Shown here: piece by piece, positions 56,370 to 64,000 of the stretch
Layout of the letters: every line of letters begins with the position of its first letter
Numbering within the stretch: position 1 is the first letter of the stretch
From: Streptococcus suis
GTDB taxonomy: Bacteria; Bacillota; Bacilli; Lactobacillales; Streptococcaceae
Length of the DNA stretch: 64,000 bases
NCBI GenBank assembly: GCA_029593505.1
Contig: JAKTNI010000001.1
Coordinates: 456,427-520,426 of the forward strand
Direction: 5' to 3'
Program-made: the position numbers and the translations under genes
Notes under the pieces: generated by a model
The model's database searches: none
What the model was told of the DNA's origin: nothing
Seen by the model: the letters and a program-made list of their open reading frames with translations, nothing else

Positions 56370-57524
56370 TTGAAAAAACCAATTATTGAGTTTAAAAACG
56401 TTTCAAAAGTATTTGAAGATAGTGGAACAAGTGTTTTAAAGAATATTAGCTTTGAATTAGAAGAAGGGAAATTTTATACTCTTCTTGGGGCTTCTGGGTC
56501 AGGAAAATCCACTATTCTAAATATTATTGCAGGGTTGCTTGACGCCAGTTCTGGTGATATTTATTTGGATGGTCAACGAATAAATGATGTTCCAACTAAC
56601 AAGCGTGATGTTCATACAGTTTTTCAGTCCTATGCTTTATTTCCGCACATGACTGTTTTTGAAAATGTAGCCTTTCCTCTCAAATTGCGAAAAGTTGATA
56701 AAGCAGAAACAGAACGTCGTGTAACAGAAGCTTTACAACTCGTTCGATTGTCCGGTTATGAACATCGTTCTATTCAAAAATTATCTGGTGGTCAGCGTCA
56801 ACGCGTAGCTATTGCACGTGCCATTATTAATCAGCCTCGTGTTGTCTTGTTAGATGAACCGCTTTCTGCTCTGGATTTAAAATTAAGGACAGAGATGCAA
56901 TATGAGTTACGCGAACTTCAACAACGGTTAGGCATTACTTTTGTTTTTGTAACACATGACCAAGAAGAAGCTTTGGCAATGAGTGATTGGATTTTTGTCA
57001 TGAATGATGGTGAAATTGTCCAATCAGGTACTCCTGTTGATATTTATGATGAGCCAATCAATCATTTCGTAGCAACTTTTATCGGAGAATCGAATATTTT
57101 GCCCGGCCGCATGATCCAAGACTATTTAGTTGAATTTAACGGTAAGCATTTTGAAGCAGTTGATGGTGGTATGCGACCAAATGAGGAGGTTGAGGTTGTT
57201 ATTCGTCCTGAAGATTTGCGAATTACACTTCCAGAAGAAGGAAAATTACAAGTGAAAGTTGATACTCAGCTATTCAGAGGAGTGCATTATGAAATCATTG
57301 CTTATGATGATTTGGGTAATGAATGGATGATTCATTCTACCCGTAAAGCAATCGTTGGTGAAGTGATTGGTCTAGACTTCGAACCAGAAGACATCCACAT
57401 TATGCGTCTCAATGAAACAGAAGAAGAGTTTGATGCTCGTATTGAAGAATATGTAGAGGTAGAGGAAGTAGAAGAAGGTTTGATTCACGCCATTGAGGAG
57501 GAACGCAATGAAGAAAACCTCTAA
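56370..57524 (+). CDS. potA: Spermidine/putrescine ABC transporter ATPase PotA
   Basis: Cytosolic ATPase of the polyamine importer. The 384-aa protein has Walker [11 protein letters not shown]-loop FQSYALFP, signature LSGGQRQR, Walker [13 protein letters not shown] and a C-terminal TOBE-like regulatory domain (about 270-360). A very acidic tail (VEVEEVEEG...) ends it. The start is TTG 56370, 10 bases after AGAAGGAA; an ATG at 56363 in another frame opens a nine-codon reading frame across this start. It overlaps potB by 17 bases. Confidence 0.96.
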   Translation: MKKPIIEFKNVSKVFEDSGTSVLKNISFELEEGKFYTLLGASGSGKSTILNIIAGLLDASSGDIYLDGQRINDVPTNKRDVHTVFQSYALFPHMTVFENVAFPLKLRKVDKAETERRVTEALQLVRLSGYEHRSIQKLSGGQRQRVAIARAIINQPRVVLLDEPLSALDLKLRTEMQYELRELQQRLGITFVFVTHDQEEALAMSDWIFVMNDGEIVQSGTPVDIYDEPINHFVATFIGESNILPGRMIQDYLVEFNGKHFEAVDGGMRPNEEVEVVIRPEDLRITLPEEGKLQVKVDTQLFRGVHYEIIAYDDLGNEWMIHSTRKAIVGEVIGLDFEPEDIHIMRLNETEEEFDARIEEYVEVEEVEEGLIHAIEEERNEENL

Positions 57525-58311
57525 ATTGTTTGCCATACCTTATGCTTTATGGGTTTTCCTTTTTGTTTTAGCTCCTCTAGCTTTGATTATCTTTCAATCT
57601 TTTTTTGATATTCATGGTCATTTTACTCTTGCAAATTATCAAACTTACTTTCATTCTCCCAATATGACCTATCTACGAATGAGTATCAATTCTATTGTCT
57701 ATGCGGGAATTATTACATTTGTAACGCTTCTTGTATCTTATCCAACAGCTTATTGTTTGACAAAGTTGAAACATAGACAGCTTTGGTTGATGCTTATTAT
57801 CTTACCAACTTGGGTTAATCTCTTGTTAAAAGCCTATGCTTTTATTGGAATTTTTGGTCAGCATGGTTCTGTTAATCAATTTTTAGAATTTATCGGTTTG
57901 GGTACTAAGCAAATTCTATTTACAGATTTTTCTTTTGTAGCTGTTGCTGCCTATATTGAAATTCCATTTATGATTTTGCCAATTTTTAACGCTCTAGATG
58001 ACTTAGACAATAATCTGATAAATGCTAGTCGAGATTTGGGGGCAACTTCATGGCAAACTTTTACAAAAGTTATTTTCCCTCTTTCTATGAATGGAGTTCG
58101 TTCTGGTGTGCAGGCAGTGTTTATTCCAAGTTTGAGTCTATTTATGTTGACACGTTTAATTGGTGGAAACCGTGTTATCACGCTAGGAACAGCTATTGAA
58201 CAACATTTTTTAACTACACAAAATAGGGGAATGGGAGCAACTATTGGTGTGGTATTGATTGTAGCTATGCTTCTGATCATGTGGCTAACGAAAGAGAGGA
58301 AAAAACAATGA
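57508..58311 (+). CDS. potB: Spermidine/putrescine permease PotB
   Basis: First of two membrane permeases of the PotABCD importer, 267 aa with six membrane segments. The EAA loop that contacts PotA is [23 protein letters not shown] 57508 follows GGAGGAACG inside the end of potA. It overlaps potC by four bases (ATGA). Confidence 0.95.
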   Translation: MKKTSKLFAIPYALWVFLFVLAPLALIIFQSFFDIHGHFTLANYQTYFHSPNMTYLRMSINSIVYAGIITFVTLLVSYPTAYCLTKLKHRQLWLMLIILPTWVNLLLKAYAFIGIFGQHGSVNQFLEFIGLGTKQILFTDFSFVAVAAYIEIPFMILPIFNALDDLDNNLINASRDLGATSWQTFTKVIFPLSMNGVRSGVQAVFIPSLSLFMLTRLIGGNRVITLGTAIEQHFLTTQNRGMGATIGVVLIVAMLLIMWLTKERKKQ

Positions 58312-59078
58312 AGAAATTTGCAACAGTCTATCTGAGTTTTTCTTTCCTTCTTCTTTATCTCCCTATTTTTTATCTTATCTTCTACGCTTTTAACGAAGGT
58401 GGGGATATGAACGGCTTTACAGGCTTTACTTTGGAACATTTTTCATCCATGTTACATGACAGCCGTCTCATGTCTATATTGGTACAAACCTTTTTGCTGG
58501 CTTTCCTTAGTTCCTTAATTGCAACTATTATTGGTACATTTGGAGCAATTTATATTTACCAAGCAAAAACTCGTTTTCAAAATGCTCTTTTATCAGTTAA
58601 TAACATTTTGATGGTTGCACCAGATGTGATGATTGGAGCGAGTTTCCTTATTTTGTTTACTATAATTGGCTTCCAGTTAGGTTTTGTATCTGTCTTGCTC
58701 AGTCATATTGCCTTTTCAATTCCTATTGTAGTTCTTATGGTATTGCCACGATTAAAAGAAATGAATGCGGATATGATTTCAGCAGCCTATGATCTTGGTG
58801 CTACTCAGTTGCAGATGATGAAAGAAATTATGTTGCCGTACTTAACACCTGCTATTATAGCAGGATACTTTATGGCATTTACTTATTCCTTAGATGATTT
58901 TGCAGTTACGTTTTTTGTTACCGGAAATGGCTATTCTAATTTATCTGTTGAGATTTATTCTCGAGCACGTCAAGGAATTTCTTTAGAAATTAATGCTTTA
59001 TCCACTCTTGTGTTCCTATTTTCTATTATCTTAGTGGTTGGGTATTACTTTATTTCACGCGAAAAGGAGGCAAACTAA
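58308..59078 (+). CDS. potC: Spermidine/putrescine permease PotC
   Basis: Second permease, 256 aa with six membrane segments; EAA loop SAAYDLGATQLQMMKEIMLP. ATG 58308 sits in the ATGA overlap with potB (SD AGAGGAAA). The stop overlaps the potD start by one base, so all four pot genes are translationally coupled. Confidence 0.95.
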   Translation: MKKFATVYLSFSFLLLYLPIFYLIFYAFNEGGDMNGFTGFTLEHFSSMLHDSRLMSILVQTFLLAFLSSLIATIIGTFGAIYIYQAKTRFQNALLSVNNILMVAPDVMIGASFLILFTIIGFQLGFVSVLLSHIAFSIPIVVLMVLPRLKEMNADMISAAYDLGATQLQMMKEIMLPYLTPAIIAGYFMAFTYSLDDFAVTFFVTGNGYSNLSVEIYSRARQGISLEINALSTLVFLFSIILVVGYYFISREKEAN

Positions 59079-60148
59079 TGAGACGCTTGTATTCCTTTTT
59101 AGTAGGTGTTCTGTGTATTATTCTCTTGCTCTGGGGTATCAGTTACAAGTTAGAATCTGATGCAGTACAAGGAACAACAGATAAATTGGTTATTTATAAT
59201 TGGGGAGACTATATTGATCCTGAATTACTGAAAGAATTCTCGGAAGAAACAGGGATTCAAGTGGATTATCAAACCTTTGATTCCAATGAAGCAATGTACA
59301 CTAAAATTAAACAAGGCGGAACAACCTATGATTTAGCTGTTCCATCTGAATATATGATCTCTAAAATGTCAGAAGAAAAAATGCTGATTCAGTTGGATAA
59401 GTCTAAAATTCAAGGTTTAGACAATATTGATCCACAGTTTATGGGATTAAGCTTTGATGAGGAAAATACTTATTCTATTCCTTATTTTTGGGGAACTCTA
59501 GGAATTGTATACAATGATGCTTTGGTAGAACATCCACCGCAAGAGTGGGCAGATTTATGGTCTGATGAATACCGTGATAGTATCATGTTAATTGATGGAG
59601 CTCGTGAAGTAATGGGCTTTGGTTTGCAGTCGCTAGGATACAGTTTAAACTCAACCAATACAACAGCTATTCAAGAAGCAGCAGAGCATTTATATCATTT
59701 AACGCCAAATGTTAAGGCTATTGTAGCTGATGAAATCAAGGGGTACATGATCCAAGATGCAGCTGCCATTGCTGTTAGTTTTTCTGGAGAAGCTAGTGAG
59801 ATGTTAGACGGTAACGAACATTTACACTATGTTGTTCCTTCGAAAGGTTCTAACCTGTGGTTTGACAATATGGTCATTCCGAAAACAGCTAAAAACATTG
59901 ATGGAGCATATGCTTTTATGAGTTTTATGCTTCGTCCTGAGAACGCTTTTCGTAATGCAGAATATGTTGGTTATTCGACACCTATTCCAGCAGCTAAAGC
60001 TATGTTGGATGAAGAAACTCAAAATAATGAAGCTTTTTATCCTTCGGAAGAAACCATGAAAAAAATGGAAGTATATGATAATTTAGGAAAAGAATTACTT
60101 GGTACATACAATGACTTATATCTACAATTTAAGATGTATCGGAAATAA
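59078..60148 (+). CDS. potD: Spermidine/putrescine-binding protein PotD
   Basis: Extracellular substrate-binding protein, 356 aa. The N-terminus is a single hydrophobic segment (about 5-22) without a clear lipobox at the usual place, so it is probably held by an uncleaved anchor as in other streptococcal PotD. KLVIYNWGDYIDPELL starts the binding fold; FDSNEAMYTKIKQG and VVPSKGSNLWFDNMVIP contain polyamine-contact residues. SD AAAGGAGG in the end of potC. A terminator follows. Confidence 0.95.
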   Translation: MRRLYSFLVGVLCIILLLWGISYKLESDAVQGTTDKLVIYNWGDYIDPELLKEFSEETGIQVDYQTFDSNEAMYTKIKQGGTTYDLAVPSEYMISKMSEEKMLIQLDKSKIQGLDNIDPQFMGLSFDEENTYSIPYFWGTLGIVYNDALVEHPPQEWADLWSDEYRDSIMLIDGAREVMGFGLQSLGYSLNSTNTTAIQEAAEHLYHLTPNVKAIVADEIKGYMIQDAAAIAVSFSGEASEMLDGNEHLHYVVPSKGSNLWFDNMVIPKTAKNIDGAYAFMSFMLRPENAFRNAEYVGYSTPIPAAKAMLDEETQNNEAFYPSEETMKKMEVYDNLGKELLGTYNDLYLQFKMYRK

Positions 60149-60175
60149 GTAATTATTCTGATTTTGAAGTGATCT

Positions 60176-60222
60176 GGAGTTAGGAACTCAAATTAACGTT
60201 TGAATTTCTAACTCCTCTTTTT
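60176..60222 (+). terminator. Terminator of murB-potABCD
   Basis: GGAGTTAG (60176-60183) / CTAACTCC (60208-60215) extended inside by further pairing; T-run after. Confidence 0.85.
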
Positions 60223-60420
60223 AATGACACAAGTTTAAAGTAGGTTTTCTTTAGAATCAATCCTATAACTATTCATTCTTGGAGGTTTAATGGCTATAGG
60301 ATTTAATTATAATTAGCTATATTCTAGAAAAATAACTGAATTTTCAGAATATACTTGCAATGCAAATAATTTTATGTTTTAATATACTTGTTGGTTTAAC
60401 CAATATCGAGTAAGAAAAAT
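60223..60420 (+). other. Upstream region of the surface protease
   Basis: AT-rich, no gene. TTGCAA near 60350 and TAATAT/TATACT near 60381-60390 could form its promoter, though spacing is long (about 19). TGCAA-TGCAAAT direct repeats near 60356-60368 might bind a regulator. The SD AGGAGGAAA starts at 60421. Confidence 0.4.
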
Positions 60421-60433
60421 AGGAGGAAATGTT

Positions 60434-63400
60434 ATGAAAAAGAAAGAAACTTTCTCGATTCGGAAATATAAAATTGGAACTGTATCTGTTTTTTTGGGTG
60501 CAGTTTTTTTGTTTGGAGGAATGCAATCAGTAGCAGCTGATGAAGTAGCGATTATTCCAGATAACAAAGTAGAGACGGTTGCTTATTCTGAGGAAAAAAC
60601 AAGTATAGAACCAAGCAGTTCAATAGGAGAAGTTGCTGAAACAACTGTTGAAGTAGCTCCGACGGATACTGTTTCTGTTCTAAATAATGAAGTTATGGAT
60701 ACTTTAGAAGATAAAAATATTCCACTAACTACTCTAGCAGTCTCAGAAGAAAAAATATTAGCTACTGTAGATGCACCACAGAGTGTAAAAAATATTGAAA
60801 AAAGAGAAATAGTAGCCCCTGAGATAGAGTTGTTTGGTACTGGAGCGACGGAAGAGAAGCCACAAAACATTGATAGCAACACTATCATAACTGTTCCTGA
60901 GGTTTGGGATAGTGGATATAAGGGAGAAGGAACAGTTATTGCAATTATTGACTCTGGTCTAGATATTGATCATGATGTATTGCGTATTTCAAATCCTTCA
61001 ACTGCAAAGTATAAAACTGCAGAAGAGTTAGAAGTTGCTAAAGAAGCAGCAGGAATTACCTATGGTAAGTGGTTTAATGATAAGGTTGTATTTGGTTATA
61101 ACTATGTTGATGTCAATACAGTCTTAAAGGAAGAAAACAAACATTCTCACGGTATGCACGTGACAAGCATTGCAACTGGTAATCCAACTCAACCTGTTGC
61201 AGGACAGTTAATGTACGGTGTTGCACCTGAAGCACAAGTTATGTTTATGCGTGTTTTCTCTGATATTAAATCAACGACCGGGGCTGCCTTATATGTAAAA
61301 GCAATTGAAGATGCTGTAAAATTAGGTGCAGATAGTATCAACCTTAGTTTAGGGGGAGCAAATGGTTCTGTTGTTAATATGGATGAAACTGTTATTGCTG
61401 CTATAGAAACTGCTCGTCGTGCAGGTGTATCTGTTGTGATTGCTGCTGGTAATGATGGAACATTTGGCTCAGGGTATTCGAATCCTTCAGCAGATAATCC
61501 TGATTATGGTTTAGTTGCTGCACCATCAACAGCTCGTGATGCTATTTCTGTTGCTTCCTACAATAATACAACTGTCGGTAGTAAAGTTATAAATATTATC
61601 GGATTAGAGAATAATGCAGATTTGAATTATGGTAAAAGTTCCTTTGATAATCCAGATAAGAGTCTTGTAAAATTTGAAATCGGCAAAGAATATGAGTATG
61701 TGTTTGCAGGACTTGGACAGACTTCAGATTTTACAGATCTAGATCTAACTGGGAAATTAGCTCTTATCAAGCGTGGTGCTATTACATTCTCAGAAAAAAT
61801 TGCTAATGCAACTGCTGCTGGTGCAGTAGGAGTTGTTATCTTTAATAGTCGTCCAGGAGAAGCTAATGTTAGCATGCAACTTGATGAGACAGCGCTTGCT
61901 ATTCCATCAGTGTTTATCCCTTTGGAATTTGGTGAAGCTTTGGCTGCTAATAAATATAAGATTGTATTTAACAATGATACTGATATTCAACCGAATCCAA
62001 AATCTGGGCTCCTTTCAGATTTTTCAAGTTGGGGGTTGTCTGTGGATGGCGAATTAAAACCAGATCTTGCTGCTCCTGGTGGCTCTATCTACGCTGCTAT
62101 TAATGATAATGATTATGCTAACATGCAGGGAACAAGTATGGCATCTCCACATGTAGCTGGTGCAGCTGTATTGGTAAAACAATATTTACAAGCTACATAT
62201 CCAACTAAATCTCCACAAGAAATTGAAGCTTTAGTCAAACATTTACTCATGTCAACAGCGAAAGCTCACATAAACAAAGAAACAGGAACGTATACTTCTC
62301 CACGACAACAAGGAGCAGGTATCATTGATACGGCAGCAGCAATTTCTACCGGTTTATACTTGACTGGTGAGGAGGGGTACAGTAGCATTACTTTAGGAAA
62401 TGTTGAGGATACTTTTAGTTTTACTGTTACACTTCATAATATTACAAATGAAGACAAGACGTTGAATTATTCAACTCAACTCACTACTGATACTGTTAAA
62501 GAAGGCTATATTACCTTAGCGCCACGTCTATTGGCAGAAATTCCAGGTGGTAGTGTCACTGTGAAGGCAAATTCAGCGACAACATTAACAATCAATGTAG
62601 ATGCAACAAACTTTGTAGAAGAATTAACAAAGTTGATGAAGAATGGGTACTATCTTGAAGGTTTTGTCAGATTTACAGATGTAGTTGATGGCGGTGATAT
62701 TGTTAGCATTCCATATGTTGGTTTTCATGGCCAATTTCAAAATTTAGCTGTCTTAGAGGAACCGATTTATAATCTCATTGCTGATGGAAAAGGTGGTTTC
62801 TATTTTGAACCAGTTGCAGAGCAACCAGATACGGTAGATAGTAGTCATCATTATACAGGTCTTGTTACTGGTAACACTGAGCTAATCTATTCTACAAATA
62901 AACGAACAGAATTTGCTATTAAAACACTCGGTACGTTTAAGAATGAAGCAGGCTATTTTGTTTTAAAACTCGATAAAGCTGGTAAACCACATTTGGCTAT
63001 TTCGCCAAATGGTGATAACAATCAAGATTCTCTAGCGTTCAAGGGTGTATTCTTAAGAAATTATACCAACTTAGTAGCTAACGTCTACGCAGGCGATGAT
63101 GTAGAAAGAATATCACCTCTTTGGAGCAGTAAACCACAGGAAGGTAATAAGAATTTTTATAGTGGAAATTCTAGAAATGCAAAATCAAGTATTCTTTATC
63201 CAACAGAGTGGAACGGTACAGATAGGTCAGGAAATGCCTTACCTGATGGTAAGTATCAATATGTTTTGACGTATTCATCTGAAGTTCCGGGAGCAGATGT
63301 GCAGACTATGATCTTTGACATTATTATTGACCGAGAATCACCAGTCATCACAACTGCAACATACGATGAAACAACCTTTACTTTTAAACCACGTCCAGCT

Positions 63401-64000
63401 ATCGAAAAAGGGGAATCTGGTATTTTTCGTGAACAGGTATTTTATCTTGTAGCAAATGAGAATGGTATTACCACAATTCCATCGTTTACAGAAAATGGTG
63501 ATGTGACTGTCGTTGATAATAAAGTATTTGTGGCACAAAATGAGGATGGATCTTTTACTCTACCATTAGAGCTTGCTGATATTTCAAACTTCTACTATAC
63601 AGTAGAAGATTATGCTGGTAACATAAGTTACGAAAAAGTGGAGAATTTGATTAGTATTGGCAATGAAAAAGGATTGGTAACTGTAAATATCCTCGATAAA
63701 GATACCAATAGTCCTGCCCCAATTCTTTTCTCTTACTCAGTCACAGATGAAACAGGTAAGATTGTCGCAGAATTACCACGTTATGCAGGAGATAATAGTG
63801 TTCTCAAACTACCATTTGGTACTTATACCTTTGACCTTTTCCTCTATGATACAGAATGGTCAAGTTTAGCTGGTGAAATGAAGGCAGTTGTTACAATTTC
63901 TGAAGAAAATAGCACAGCAGAGGTTAATTTCTATGTTGTATTGAAAGAAAAAGCAAGTCTACTCATAGATATTGATAAGTTATTACCAACAGGCTCAATT
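60434..64000 (+). CDS. Cell-envelope subtilisin-like serine protease (SspA/C5a-peptidase type), 3' end missing
   Basis: The first 1189 residues of a surface subtilase; the frame is open to the window edge. It starts with an YSIRK-type signal (FSIRKYKIGTVSVFLG, cleavage probably after VAADE region), which targets secretion to the septum. A propeptide (about 35-150) precedes the S8 domain with the full triad Asp173 (IIDSGLD), His239 (SHGMHV) and Ser568 (GTSMASPH). A PA domain is inserted at about 400-500, and Fn3-like A/B domains follow from about 650. Length and layout match cell-wall-anchored streptococcal proteases such as SspA of S. suis and C5a peptidase; an LPXTG anchor would be beyond the window. 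Own promoter, SD AGGAGGAAA. Confidence 0.93.
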   Translation, partial: MKKKETFSIRKYKIGTVSVFLGAVFLFGGMQSVAADEVAIIPDNKVETVAYSEEKTSIEPSSSIGEVAETTVEVAPTDTVSVLNNEVMDTLEDKNIPLTTLAVSEEKILATVDAPQSVKNIEKREIVAPEIELFGTGATEEKPQNIDSNTIITVPEVWDSGYKGEGTVIAIIDSGLDIDHDVLRISNPSTAKYKTAEELEVAKEAAGITYGKWFNDKVVFGYNYVDVNTVLKEENKHSHGMHVTSIATGNPTQPVAGQLMYGVAPEAQVMFMRVFSDIKSTTGAALYVKAIEDAVKLGADSINLSLGGANGSVVNMDETVIAAIETARRAGVSVVIAAGNDGTFGSGYSNPSADNPDYGLVAAPSTARDAISVASYNNTTVGSKVINIIGLENNADLNYGKSSFDNPDKSLVKFEIGKEYEYVFAGLGQTSDFTDLDLTGKLALIKRGAITFSEKIANATAAGAVGVVIFNSRPGEANVSMQLDETALAIPSVFIPLEFGEALAANKYKIVFNNDTDIQPNPKSGLLSDFSSWGLSVDGELKPDLAAPGGSIYAAINDNDYANMQGTSMASPHVAGAAVLVKQYLQATYPTKSPQEIEALVKHLLMSTAKAHINKETGTYTSPRQQGAGIIDTAAAISTGLYLTGEEGYSSITLGNVEDTFSFTVTLHNITNEDKTLNYSTQLTTDTVKEGYITLAPRLLAEIPGGSVTVKANSATTLTINVDATNFVEELTKLMKNGYYLEGFVRFTDVVDGGDIVSIPYVGFHGQFQNLAVLEEPIYNLIADGKGGFYFEPVAEQPDTVDSSHHYTGLVTGNTELIYSTNKRTEFAIKTLGTFKNEAGYFVLKLDKAGKPHLAISPNGDNNQDSLAFKGVFLRNYTNLVANVYAGDDVERISPLWSSKPQEGNKNFYSGNSRNAKSSILYPTEWNGTDRSGNALPDGKYQYVLTYSSEVPGADVQTMIFDIIIDRESPVITTATYDETTFTFKPRPAIEKGESGIFREQVFYLVANENGITTIPSFTENGDVTVVDNKVFVAQNEDGSFTLPLELADISNFYYTVEDYAGNISYEKVENLISIGNEKGLVTVNILDKDTNSPAPILFSYSVTDETGKIVAELPRYAGDNSVLKLPFGTYTFDLFLYDTEWSSLAGEMKAVVTISEENSTAEVNFYVVLKEKASLLIDIDKLLPTGSI

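Noticed and set aside
1-64000. tRNA or rRNA genes, prophage or complete insertion sequences
   Set aside because: None recognised on either strand by eye; a tRNAscan and IS search would settle it.

Overview
The window reads as an AT-rich Streptococcus chromosome, most like the S. suis group. The evidence is gene content and order (murB-potABCD; LysR-lspA-rluD; pyrR-pyrB-carA-carB), abundant TGn extended -10 promoters, a type II-A CRISPR repeat of the suis/agalactiae kind, and an YSIRK-type cell-envelope subtilase at the right edge. No search was run, so the species is an inference and family names rest on motifs recognised by eye.

Layout. 1-1395: the leader-distal part of a type II-A CRISPR array on the + strand; leader and cas genes should lie left of the window. 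1740-3937: an SPFH protein and three small minus-strand genes (DUF1398, two membrane-anchored unknowns). 4509-8772: ribose/nucleoside salvage (rpiA, deoB, arsC, punA, a small membrane protein, deoD). 8932-11196: glgP behind a cre-like site. 11240-15226: VanZ-like protein, hemW, acyl-ACP thioesterase, HAD phosphatase, TIGR01906 membrane protein. 15287-17555: an asd-type RNA, asd and dapA. 17809-26566: pepF (minus), a stand-alone ATP-cone protein, nox, pcrA, a wrecked ABC-F gene, a second HAD phosphatase and a lipoprotein carboxypeptidase. 26889-29766: trmFO, a decayed WapI-like immunity gene, an AlkZ-like winged-helix protein. 29875-32665: a tight operon of two esterases and an ATP-grasp ligase of unknown pathway. 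32889-38413: DUF1576 membrane protein and partner, cysteine desulfurase-thiI (4-thiouridine/thiamin sulfur transfer), brnQ. 38439-42921: L21 leader, rplU, rpmA, GNAT, LysR, lspA, rluD, phnA. 42969-43716: an undescribed structured RNA in front of a Pr6Pr membrane protein. 43757-49907: PyrR-attenuated pyrimidine operon. 49962-52050: methyltransferase, pcp, rpsP, khpA. 52113-60148: polysaccharide deacetylase (minus), hom-thrB, murB, potABCD. 60434-64000: surface subtilase, cut by the window edge.

Most of the window is housekeeping. The points worth following are: adjacent CRISPR spacers that appear to come from one phage protein in two synonymous versions; a hairpin whose loop is perfectly complementary to the downstream ribosome-binding region (43021-43067); an L27 gene of the Prp-processed type with no prp gene beside it; two exactly spaced candidate leaderless mRNAs; the esterase-esterase-ATP-grasp operon; and a DUF1576 protein with a visible internal duplication.
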